Notes under the pieces: generated by a model
Seen by the model: only the letters and a program-made list of their open reading frames with translations
Told to the model about the DNA's origin: nothing
Databases searched by the model: none
Program-made: the position numbers and the translations under genes
Shown here: positions 7,810 through 15,738 of the stretch, piece by piece
Position numbering within the stretch: position 1 is the first letter of the stretch
How the letters are laid out: each line of letters starts with the position of its first letter
Source of the DNA: Candidatus Thiodiazotropha sp. (ex Monitilora ramsayi)
GTDB taxonomy: Bacteria; Pseudomonadota; Gammaproteobacteria; Chromatiales; Chromatiaceae
Length of the DNA stretch: 64,000 nt
Direction of reading: 5' to 3'
Assembly: GCA_025655575.1 (NCBI GenBank)
Contig: JAHXIP010000006.1
Span: 62,001-126,000, forward strand

Positions 7810-9807
7810 ATGCCAAAAAACATGAAGTCTCCCGTTTATCCATGGTTACTTTTCACGCTCACCATGTTTTGGACTGTGAGTATCAAAGCTGAATTTGGGG
7901 AGAATATCGTTCTCTACCCAACCGAGCTTGATGCAATAGTCAAGTTTGACGGAACCAATCGGCGCAACGGCAGCGACTCACGCGAAACCGAATGGGAGGC
8001 AGGTCTGAGAATTGGACAGATGGGCTATGTCCTTGACCCGGAGATTGCCTGGTTTCTGATCGATATCGAGCCTGTCTACACCTGGAGTGAATTTGACTCC
8101 ACTGATACCCGGCAGGATAACGATGGAGAACTCCTGAATTATCTTTTTCAAACCAACCTGCTCCGGGGCACGCCGGGTCCCGTGGGCTTTGATCTATCTG
8201 CGCAAAAAAGTTCCAATCTGAATACGGGATCACTGGGCAGTCGATACGATACGGTGATTGATACAAAGAATGCCACTGTTCACTGGAAAAATGCTGCATT
8301 TCCTACCAGTCTCACGTACGAAGAAAAATCACTGGATGAAGAGTTCCGCTCCAGTCTCAACAGCGCAGTGACAGAACGTGATGAACGCCTGGAGAGCTGG
8401 ATACTAAAAGGACGCAGCAGCAAATTAAGTGTACATCTGGAACATGGCAGCCTGGATGACAGAGTGATTACTCGTGATCAGGATTATGAGTTGGACAGGG
8501 CAAATATCTCTCATAATCTCAATTGGGGACGAAATAGCCAACTACACTCACTCATCAACTATTACGACCGTACAGGATTTAATGCCAATGAGCGCCTGAC
8601 CATTGACGAAACAGCACGAATACAGCATCTGGACAACCTATATAGCCGCACCTCCTATCACTATCAATCCATTACTCAGACGATTGAGAATGAAGAGCAT
8701 GGTGGTGATTTTGAATTGCATCATCGGCTTCACAAGAATTTGAACACGACAGCCCATGTCAGTATCAATACCCGTGACTCAGATAACGTGGAAGAGGATA
8801 GATGGCGTTTTGGGCTTGAGACACAATACAACAAAAACCAACTTTTTGGTGCAGACGTCAGGGGGGGGCTCGGGGCCTCCTATCAGGAGACAGATCGTAT
8901 TTCAAAACTCGGGTTGGTAGATATCATCGATGAGAGTCACGTGGTGCCCTTAACAGGTGCAGTCATTCTTGACCAACGCTTTATTGTTACCAGTACTATC
9001 ATAGTCACCGATAGCAGTGGCGCTATCGTCTATGATGAGGGGACAGATTACACCATAATAAGCCTGTCGGGGGACCTCACCCAACTACAAGTCATTCCCG
9101 GTGGACGAATCAACACAGGCGACACCATTCTAGTCAGTTATAGCGCCCTGCAATTACCATCACAGGAGTTTTCGACCACCTTTACTCACTATAACTTTTC
9201 AATTGATTATGACTGGGTACGCTTTTCCCACTCCGACAGTAAATCCGATGACAAACTCATTTCTGGCGCCACTGAGAGTTTTCTACAGAATACACGCAAC
9301 ACCCTCACAGACATTGAATTCCACTCAAAGCTGGCTAATATCGACACGCTTGTGGGAGCAGAAAGACGTTTCACGCTATCCGGTGGATTCGAATCGACGA
9401 CATACACCTTAAGACAACTCTTCTCCTGGACATCGTCAGGAAACGGCAAATCCAGAGGCATTCATTGGAACTTGAATGCCACACAATCATTTACTGAGCA
9501 GGAATCACTGGATACAGACCTCTATCGGATTGATCTCACAGCCAATTGGCAACCGCGTAAAAACCTTTCAATCCGCCCAATGTTAAGTGCTTGGAAGAGA
9601 CGTGATGAGGGAAGCGCCATCACCGGAGGCCAGCGGGATGATGAATTCATTACAGCCGGTTTCTGGGCCCGCTGGCGATATCGTAAAGTCGATCTAGACT
9701 TAAACTACCATCACGATCGTCGCACTGTAGACAGATCAATTGCCAATGGGACGACTGAAACTATAGACGATAGGCTGATGTTTACCTTAAAACGGAGAAT
9801 TATGTGA
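7810..9807 (+). CDS. Large outer-membrane beta-barrel protein, candidate cytochrome conduit/export barrel
   Basis: A signal peptide ends near IKA before EFGEN. The rest of the roughly 660 residues alternates polar and hydrophobic residues in long strands rich in Tyr, Trp, Asn and Asp, typical of outer-membrane barrels, and the C-terminus (MFTLKRRIM) is strand-like. A segment near residues 380-450 differs. It contains the pattern DYTI, then TQLQVIPGGRI, then GDTILVSYSA, which looks like an Ig-like or plug domain inserted between barrel strands. The ATG at 7810 follows GGAAGAG; an upstream ATG at 7792 is possible. The stop overlaps the next GTG (ATGTGA), so it is translationally coupled to the NHL lipoprotein. 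No heme motif is present; it would supply the pore. Confidence 0.75.
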   Translation: MPKNMKSPVYPWLLFTLTMFWTVSIKAEFGENIVLYPTELDAIVKFDGTNRRNGSDSRETEWEAGLRIGQMGYVLDPEIAWFLIDIEPVYTWSEFDSTDTRQDNDGELLNYLFQTNLLRGTPGPVGFDLSAQKSSNLNTGSLGSRYDTVIDTKNATVHWKNAAFPTSLTYEEKSLDEEFRSSLNSAVTERDERLESWILKGRSSKLSVHLEHGSLDDRVITRDQDYELDRANISHNLNWGRNSQLHSLINYYDRTGFNANERLTIDETARIQHLDNLYSRTSYHYQSITQTIENEEHGGDFELHHRLHKNLNTTAHVSINTRDSDNVEEDRWRFGLETQYNKNQLFGADVRGGLGASYQETDRISKLGLVDIIDESHVVPLTGAVILDQRFIVTSTIIVTDSSGAIVYDEGTDYTIISLSGDLTQLQVIPGGRINTGDTILVSYSALQLPSQEFSTTFTHYNFSIDYDWVRFSHSDSKSDDKLISGATESFLQNTRNTLTDIEFHSKLANIDTLVGAERRFTLSGGFESTTYTLRQLFSWTSSGNGKSRGIHWNLNATQSFTEQESLDTDLYRIDLTANWQPRKNLSIRPMLSAWKRRDEGSAITGGQRDDEFITAGFWARWRYRKVDLDLNYHHDRRTVDRSIANGTTETIDDRLMFTLKRRIM

Positions 9808-10811
9808 CCAGATTATTGGGCATGCTACTCGCACTGTTGCTTGTTGCTTGCTCGTCAACCGGACCTCAGACATTTGACAAACCGAGTGATGGAACGCAGT
9901 TGGTTTGGCCAGCAACACCTGAAATAGCAAGAATTAAATTCATAACTTCATTTAAAGATGCTGAGGATCTGGGGCTTAAAAAGAGTTTTTTTCGCAGATT
10001 TATTGAATTCTTCACTGGAAGTGAAGAGCACAGCCTCTCCCGTCCATACACAATTGCTGTAAACGATAGCAGGATAGCAGTAGCAGACCCTGATGCAGCA
10101 GTTGTGCATCTGTTTGAGATGGATAAAAAATCCTATCGTAGGATTGATCAAGCCGGTACCCATCGCCTCAAGTCACCCATTGGCGTTTCACTTGGGAATA
10201 ACAGGCTGTTTATCGCTGATTCAAAATTAAACAAAGTGTTCATTTTGAATTCAAATCTGGAAATGTTGCTGGTTATCGAGAACTTTCAACGCCCGACCAG
10301 CCTCGCCTTCGACCCAACACAAGAGCGACTCTATATCGCAGATACCCTGGCACATGAAATACAGGCATTCGATTCTGATGGTAATTATTTATTTAAAATC
10401 GGTGAACGCGGCGATCAGGATATCCAGTTTAATTTTCCCAGCCATTTGGCATTTTCGAATGGACACCTTTTTGTCAACGACACCATGAATTTTAGAGTTC
10501 AGTCTTTTGATAGCCAAGTACGCCATCTGCATACCTTCGGCAAACAAGGCGACGCTTCCGGTTACTTTACCCAATCGAAGGGCCTGGCGCTCGACTCTGA
10601 TGGGCATATCTACGTGGCAGACGCTTTGGCAAACAGAATTCAGATTTTTGATCAAAGCGGCACATTCCTGCTTGAGTTCGGCGGTACCGGTGATGAACCC
10701 GGCAGTTTTCGTATGCCCTCCGGGCTTGCAATCTGGAATGACAAAATATTTGTAGCCGACTCTTATAATCAACGCATCCAGGTTTTTCAATACCTGAAGG
10801 TGGATAAGTGA
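9804..10811 (+). CDS. NHL-repeat six-blade beta-propeller lipoprotein (copy 2)
   Basis: The GTG start overlaps the stop of the barrel gene by four bases. A short lipoprotein signal ends at LLVAC (Cys16). The linker LVWPATPEIARIKFITSFK closely mirrors that of the paralogue at 4387, and six NHL repeats follow. Repeat pairs such as FPSHLAFSNGHLFVNDTMNFRVQ here and FPTNIAMDKDSRLYVADTMN there show clear common descent. Being locked between the barrel and the 12-heme cytochrome suggests a membrane-anchored adaptor for that complex. It is known that NHL propellers are general protein-binding platforms; the partner is unknown. Confidence 0.85.
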   Translation: MTRLLGMLLALLLVACSSTGPQTFDKPSDGTQLVWPATPEIARIKFITSFKDAEDLGLKKSFFRRFIEFFTGSEEHSLSRPYTIAVNDSRIAVADPDAAVVHLFEMDKKSYRRIDQAGTHRLKSPIGVSLGNNRLFIADSKLNKVFILNSNLEMLLVIENFQRPTSLAFDPTQERLYIADTLAHEIQAFDSDGNYLFKIGERGDQDIQFNFPSHLAFSNGHLFVNDTMNFRVQSFDSQVRHLHTFGKQGDASGYFTQSKGLALDSDGHIYVADALANRIQIFDQSGTFLLEFGGTGDEPGSFRMPSGLAIWNDKIFVADSYNQRIQVFQYLKVDK

Positions 10812-10812
10812 C

Positions 10813-12606
10813 ATGCGAAAGGTCTCTCTACTCTCTGTATGTCTTATGATCGTATCCAGTGCCGTGCTTGGCGGTGTGGCTGATACGGTACATAATCTCT
10901 CGATCTCAGGGCCTGGGTTGGTCAAGAGCCAAACGGAAGATCGAATTTGTGTTTTCTGCCATACGCCTCACGCAGCAGCACCCGATTCGCCATTGTGGAA
11001 CAGACCCTCTGGTGGAGGATATATCGACTATCAAAGCAGCACCAAAGATGCGGAAGCTGGCACCATGAGTTCCTCCTCCGTGCTTTGTCTCTCCTGCCAT
11101 GATGGCACCATAGCGCTGGGAGATATGGTCAACCCCAGTGTAACCAATGACCTGGGCAGCACATTCGTGACCGGCCGCGCGCTTGTCGGCACTGATCTTT
11201 CCGATGATCATCCCGTATCCATCCTATACAACCCGAGCCTACTACCAACCGATCCGGACCTGATCCACCCGAACAACGTCGATCTGCCACTAAGAAACAA
11301 CGAGCTTCACTGTTCGTCCTGTCACGACGCCCATGAGGACATACATCCGCCCTTTCTCCACAAATCAACACTTAACGGAGAGCTATGCACCACCTGCCAC
11401 CTGCCAACAGGGACCGGTTGGAATTGGAGCGGTAGCTCACATGCGACATCAACCGCCACACCATTGGGCGCCAGTCCCTGGGCAGAACGTAAACCCGCAT
11501 GGGCAGGACAGACAGTGCAGGAAAATGCCTGCATGAATTGTCATGCGCCCCACAATGCTGTCACAGCAGAGCGACTCATCAAAGGGCAAGAAGAGGATAC
11601 CTGTTACCTCTGTCATAATGGAACCGTAGCGCAGACAGATATATTGACCGAACAGCAGCGGTTTTATCACCATCCGGTAGAACAGACGCCCAGCATTGGA
11701 CATGACTCTGCACGCGTGGAAAACCCTCTGACCATGCCACTACATGTAGAGTGCGAAGATTGCCATAACCCACATGCCAGCTTCAGCTCTCCACCCATGA
11801 TCTCATTCGACCCCACCAATCCCAATAGCATGAACCACTCAACCGCACCTTTCGTTAATGGCAGCATGGCAGGTGTAACAGGTATCGATATCAACGGAAG
11901 CGTGAAGACTGAAGCAGACTATGAGTACGAGGTCTGCTTTAAATGTCATGGCGTACCGGGTAAGAGCGCTTGTGATACCCAACGTTGTTCAACCGCAGAT
12001 AGCTACAACATGGTTCGACAAGATGGTGTTTATAACATACGCGACAAGGTCAACTCGGGAAATCCCGCACTGGTTTCCTATCATCCAATCGAACTTAACA
12101 ATCCCAATAACAATAACGAAGTGCCCAGTCTTCGTGCTGATGTCCCACTGAGCACCATCAGCGGCCAAATTTATTGTAGTGATTGCCATAGCAGCAATGT
12201 CTCACCCGCCGCCGGAGGAACGGGGCCTGCCGGTCCTCATGGTTCATCTCAGGAAGGAATTCTTGCCCAGGCTTACGATTTTAATCCGTTAAATGCTACT
12301 TCTCTATCGAATGAACTCTGTTTCAAGTGTCATGACTCAGGGAACCTGTACCAGGACCAATCGTTTGTCCATACCAAGCACGTCATCGATCAAAACACCG
12401 GTTGTATCAATTGCCATGATCCACACGGTTCCGCGTCGAATCAGCACTTGATTAACTTCTTAACCTCTTCCAATGTGGCGGGGCAAGTTCTAGAGATTAC
12501 AGGAGCTGGCGCCTTTTCCGAACCCACCTGGATAGACAATGGTGTGCACAATGGCACATGCTGGCTAAACTGCCATGGAGAAGTCCATGATGGCTTTGAT
12601 TATTGA
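10813..12606 (+). CDS. Twelve-heme cytochrome with OmcE-like N-terminal module
   Basis: After a signal peptide (1-22), residues 24-200 repeat the complete OmcE-like pattern of the 6049 gene: VHNL, CVFCHTPH (46), PLWN, CLSCHDG (92), DDHP, CSSCHDAH (167), LCTTCH (192). Further sites follow at about 240 (CMNCH), 264 (CYLCH), 314 (CEDCH), 375 (CFKCH), 455 (CSDCH), 503 (CFKCH) and 531 (CINCH). A last one at 583 is CWLNCH, a CxxxCH variant, giving eleven standard sites plus one unusual. It starts one base after the NHL stop, the last gene of the operon. It is probably an outer-surface cytochrome that could cap or seed a filament of the four-heme subunit (inference). Confidence 0.85.
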   Translation: MRKVSLLSVCLMIVSSAVLGGVADTVHNLSISGPGLVKSQTEDRICVFCHTPHAAAPDSPLWNRPSGGGYIDYQSSTKDAEAGTMSSSSVLCLSCHDGTIALGDMVNPSVTNDLGSTFVTGRALVGTDLSDDHPVSILYNPSLLPTDPDLIHPNNVDLPLRNNELHCSSCHDAHEDIHPPFLHKSTLNGELCTTCHLPTGTGWNWSGSSHATSTATPLGASPWAERKPAWAGQTVQENACMNCHAPHNAVTAERLIKGQEEDTCYLCHNGTVAQTDILTEQQRFYHHPVEQTPSIGHDSARVENPLTMPLHVECEDCHNPHASFSSPPMISFDPTNPNSMNHSTAPFVNGSMAGVTGIDINGSVKTEADYEYEVCFKCHGVPGKSACDTQRCSTADSYNMVRQDGVYNIRDKVNSGNPALVSYHPIELNNPNNNNEVPSLRADVPLSTISGQIYCSDCHSSNVSPAAGGTGPAGPHGSSQEGILAQAYDFNPLNATSLSNELCFKCHDSGNLYQDQSFVHTKHVIDQNTGCINCHDPHGSASNQHLINFLTSSNVAGQVLEITGAGAFSEPTWIDNGVHNGTCWLNCHGEVHDGFDY

Positions 12607-12699
12607 AGCCTTCCATGGCACTTAAAGAATGAAATACGTTTATCTTTACCAAGTATTCAATAAAACATGATAATTACAGCGTGTAGAATAAAATCTGTT

Positions 12700-13032
12700 T
12701 TACTTCTTCTTGGCTGGAGGCGGCAAAGTAGCATAGTACGCTGCCAAATCAACCATGTCCTGCACAGTCAGGTCAGCAACATCCATATCATCATTTTCAT
12801 CTACGCGCTTACCGGTTTTGTAATCCATCAACTCCTTCAAATGTTTTTGTGGATTCATACCCGCAATTGGTGGTCTGTCATAATCACCCAATCCATCATC
12901 ACCATGACAGTCTGCACAATCCTTCTCAGCAAGTATTCTACCTCTAGCAGGATCACCCCCATCAGCATAGAGACAGGATGCTTGAATACTTATAACAAGT
13001 ATGGTGATAAGTTTTATCAGCTTTGTTGACAT
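12700..13032 (-). CDS. Periplasmic monoheme cytochrome c (class I, c553/c4-like)
   Basis: The protein has 110 residues with a signal peptide (1-23), one heme site CADCH at 39-43 followed by GDDGLGDYDRPPIAG, and a likely methionine ligand at Met83 (DDMDV). Helices near the C-terminus end in a lysine tail. The size and the xxCADCHGxDG motif are standard for small soluble electron carriers. It converges with the 12-heme gene and is separated from it by 93 bases, so it is an independent unit. Possible partners are terminal oxidases or the multiheme system next door. Confidence 0.85.
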   Translation of the reverse strand: MSTKLIKLITILVISIQASCLYADGGDPARGRILAEKDCADCHGDDGLGDYDRPPIAGMNPQKHLKELMDYKTGKRVDENDDMDVADLTVQDMVDLAAYYATLPPPAKKK

Positions 13033-13600
13033 CTATATATGTGACCCTATGGCAAGATACCATTCAGAATTTGGAGTGCATTAGAGATATATAATAGCCG
13101 AAGAAAAAATAACTGGCAGAGATGCTTTGGTCAAGAATTATTATTGGTACAACGAGTTTTCTTTAGATTACCAAATTATTTCTTAATGTAATCTTAAGAT
13201 AAATGCATGTATGCATTGTATTTGAATACATGCTGACTACTTCATTATAAAATATAAATACTGATCAATCTGACGTTATAGATTATTCGTGTCAGAGATG
13301 CTTTGATTTAGCTTAAGCTATCTTCTTAAGCTAGAATTGCTTAAAGAGCAAACAGCACTATATCAAAGCTTTGATGTACGGATAACAGAAAAAGAAATCA
13401 GTGATTTGCTACTGGGATAATCGTTAAATGGCCTCTACTCAGCACACCATAATTATTGCTTCTTTCAAATCAGCTTTTTTACTTGATAAAAGCATTGTGT
13501 TCAGAGACTTCATATTAGTGAGTTAAAATAATGCTTATCCTGGATGCTTGTCCTAATAATGTTTTTATCCAACACTAATAACTCCATTACGGGGATGGTT
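13033..13600. other. AT-rich divergent intergenic region with repeats
   Basis: No gene is supported here. A 13-base direct repeat CAGAGATGCTTTG occurs at 13117-13129 and 13293-13305. A perfect 12-base palindrome TAGCTTAAGCTA lies at 13309-13320, with more TTAAG-containing short repeats around it. These may be operator sites for the flanking divergent cytochrome genes; no known regulator consensus was recognised. Confidence 0.45.
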
Positions 13601-14758
13601 ATGAAAATTCTGACTCAATCGTTGGCTTCAATCCTGTTACTGATCACATTGGCCTCTAACGTATTTGCTGCAGCTTCCCCAGCTTTTGAAGGTAGAAAAT
13701 TGTATGTTTCACATTGCCTGATCTGTCACGGAATTGACGGAAAAGGTAATGGACCTCTTGCACGAAAAATGGGGATCAATGCTGAAGATCTGACAGCTAC
13801 CATTCGTTCACGCAGTGACATCGCTCTGATGAAAATCATTTCCGGTGAAGGCAGAGAAAATGTCGCTGATGAATCCGGTCACGGTCAGATCAGTAATGAC
13901 ATGCCAAAATGGAAAGATGTATTCAGCAACGACCAGATCTCCACATTGATTGCATATCTTCGATTTCTCAGCACGTCGAAACACACTTTGACTGGTGATC
14001 CTGAATTAGGTATGGAGCTATATCAGAAATATTGTTCAATTTGTCATGGTAGGGATGGAGATGGAAAAGGCGTTTTGATCAATCTCATAGGATTGAAACC
14101 TATTGACCATACCAATCCTGCACGGACTGACAAGATAAGCAATGAAGATCTTGCCCGCAGTATCCTTGAGGGAAAAGGGCGTTTTATGCCGGCGTGGAGA
14201 GACATTCTCAATCAAGGCGAGGTTAATGGGATTGTCAGCTATATCAGGCTGCTATATCAGGTGTGGGGGAAATTAGAGGAAGGAGGCTTTGTTATAGTTT
14301 TAAGATCTCCCACCATGGATACGAATGAAGACAGCACACGCTCTTTGCTCAAAGACACATCATGTGGAAGCGCAGAAAATATATCTAAAATGGGTAAAAC
14401 ACAGGCAGTCAGTATAGGGAAACAATTTAAATCAAGAGGCGTACCGATAGATAAAGTCTTGACCAGTCCTCACTGCCTTGCCAAAGAGACAGCTGATTCT
14501 GCATTCGGACAGGCTGAAACTGCGGAATACCTTGCATCCACTAATAACCTTCCTGAAGACCAGAAAGAATCGTATGAAACACAACTAGAACGGCAAATAG
14601 GATCATTTTCAGGCAAGGGCAATCTTGTTATTCTCACCCATGAATCAAATATTAACGCATTGACCTTCCAAACTTTAAAGAAGGGTTACTTTCTTGTATT
14701 AATGCCCATAGGTGAAAACGAGTATGAGGAAGTTGGAATTTATAAGTTAAATATCTAA
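13601..14758 (+). CDS. Diheme cytochrome c fused to an inactive histidine-phosphatase-like domain
   Basis: The start at 13601 follows GGGG with good spacing and opens a signal peptide (1-23). Two class I cytochrome domains carry CLICH (39-43, probable ligand Met101) and CSICH (145-149, probable ligand Met196). Residues about 228-385 match the periplasmic histidine phosphatase family: GGFVIVLRSPTMD, then SKMGKTQAVSIG, VLTSPHC and VILTHES. In active members the first motif is R-H-x and a second arginine follows SPxxR. Here these read R235-Ser-Pro and SPHCL, so the catalytic histidine and an arginine are lost, while the later His remains. A phosphate or ligand-binding sensor fused to electron carriers is possible; catalysis is unlikely. 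Confidence 0.8.
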   Translation: MKILTQSLASILLLITLASNVFAAASPAFEGRKLYVSHCLICHGIDGKGNGPLARKMGINAEDLTATIRSRSDIALMKIISGEGRENVADESGHGQISNDMPKWKDVFSNDQISTLIAYLRFLSTSKHTLTGDPELGMELYQKYCSICHGRDGDGKGVLINLIGLKPIDHTNPARTDKISNEDLARSILEGKGRFMPAWRDILNQGEVNGIVSYIRLLYQVWGKLEEGGFVIVLRSPTMDTNEDSTRSLLKDTSCGSAENISKMGKTQAVSIGKQFKSRGVPIDKVLTSPHCLAKETADSAFGQAETAEYLASTNNLPEDQKESYETQLERQIGSFSGKGNLVILTHESNINALTFQTLKKGYFLVLMPIGENEYEEVGIYKLNI

Positions 14759-14770
14759 GTAGAAAACTGG

Positions 14771-14805
14771 TTATATCGGCTGTCGTTTTTTTTCAGCCGA
14801 TATAA
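14771..14805. terminator. Twelve-base stem-loop after the diheme fusion gene
   Basis: TTATATCGGCTG (14771-14782) and CAGCCGATATAA (14794-14805) pair perfectly around the loop TCGTTTTTTTT. It lies 13 bases after the stop. The T run is in the loop rather than after the stem, so it is probably an end-of-transcript hairpin but not a textbook terminator. Confidence 0.55.
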
Positions 14806-14926
14806 TTATGCAGCAGGTCATGTTAGATCCTTATTCTATTGACTCAATCTAACACCCTGCGCATTTCTACTATTGAGAGTTCAAGCATATAACAGGATCA
14901 CTCCGGACCTAACTACATTCGCAATG

Positions 14927-15313
14927 TCACCGATTAACAAATCTTCCAGATGAAAATAGCGATTTCAGTTGCACGCTACACTGGATATTTTGGTTGCATA
15001 ACACGGCTTCAACAAGTTTGACTGCAGAAGATTCATTATCCGGGCGGCGCCAGATAGGAATAAATTTTGTTGAATTATCCTGATACTCTTCTTCCATTAT
15101 CAGTGGATCATTCAGTAAGCTTGCCATATCATCGCAACGTAAATACAACACGTCATTTTGTGCTCTTGTATAATCGCATACCCATTGCTTTTGAGCATTT
15201 TCATTGCCAGTTTGCTTATTGAAATTATCGCTTGCCATAGCATTTGTTGCCAGACTGATCATTATCAATGCCAGCCCTTGCAGGATTAATTGTGACTTGG
15301 TCGGTATGCGCAT
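14927..15313 (-). CDS. Small secreted protein of unknown function under a cyclic-di-GMP riboswitch
   Basis: I do not recognise the family. The 128 residues begin with a signal peptide (cleavage near NAMA, 27). The mature part holds four cysteines (WVCDYTR, YLRCDD, VLCNQNIQCS), likely two disulfides, and a segment rich in Asp, Asn and Glu. Secretion and disulfides suggest a cell-surface or periplasmic binding protein. The gene is preceded by a GEMM-I aptamer and its AGGAG ribosome site is folded into a hairpin, so its synthesis should respond to cyclic-di-GMP. It stands alone, with lutC ending 425 bases upstream on the same strand. Confidence 0.7.
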   Translation of the reverse strand: MRIPTKSQLILQGLALIMISLATNAMASDNFNKQTGNENAQKQWVCDYTRAQNDVLYLRCDDMASLLNDPLIMEEEYQDNSTKFIPIWRRPDNESSAVKLVEAVLCNQNIQCSVQLKSLFSSGRFVNR

Positions 15314-15315
15314 CT

Positions 15316-15343
15316 GAACTCTCCTATTCGGTTATAGGAGTTC
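15316..15343 (-). promoter_or_regulatory. Ribosome-site-sequestering hairpin (riboswitch expression platform)
   Basis: On the minus strand GAACTCCTAT can pair with ATAGGAG-AG-TTC directly before the ATG at 15313. This buries the AGGAG ribosome site, eight bases from the start codon. It is the likely translational on/off element controlled by the aptamer upstream. Confidence 0.6.
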
Positions 15344-15430
15344 GAATCGACAAGACGCGCGCTGCAGGAAAGTGCAGTGATCAACAAATGACACCAACCA
15401 GCTATGTGTTGGTTGAGGGCCACGGTTTCG

Positions 15431-15510
15431 GCAATCCATCGGTCATAGGCGATATAGCTACCCTTAGACTGTGATTTTGCGTCCCTACCTTTCGGCAGGT
15501 TTGCCTTTTC
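15431..15510 (-). promoter_or_regulatory. Cyclic-di-GMP-I (GEMM-I) riboswitch aptamer
   Basis: Read on the minus strand, the segment has the GEMM-I landmarks in order. First comes GGCAAACC, then a short stem closed by a GAAA tetraloop (CTGCC-GAAA-GGTAG) and the invariant GGGACGCAAAA. A second stem with CTAAGGGTAGC follows, and the closing ACCGATGG comes last. These match the Vibrio Vc2 type aptamer (GGCAAACC, GAAA, GGGACGCAAAG, GGTAGxxAGC, ACCGATGG). Between aptamer and gene lies a further hairpin (ACCAAC / GTTGGT, about 15388-15408) and the ribosome-site hairpin. The rest of the 15314-15738 interval shows nothing else. Confidence 0.9.
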
Positions 15511-15738
15511 GAACACGTTTAGAAGCAGATCATTACATGCTTCTGTTGGTTTTAACGGCCTGTGACTGTGTAACTTTAGTAAATGTCTTTACTGGCCAAA
15601 TAAATGAGAAATTTATATCATCATCCAATAGTTAAAAGGTGAAAAAAGTGTTTTTTAACAAGTAAATACCGCTAAAACATTAGGATGTACTGAGGAAAAA
15701 CCAAGCAATATTCTCTATAGAACAAGCAGATGAAATGT

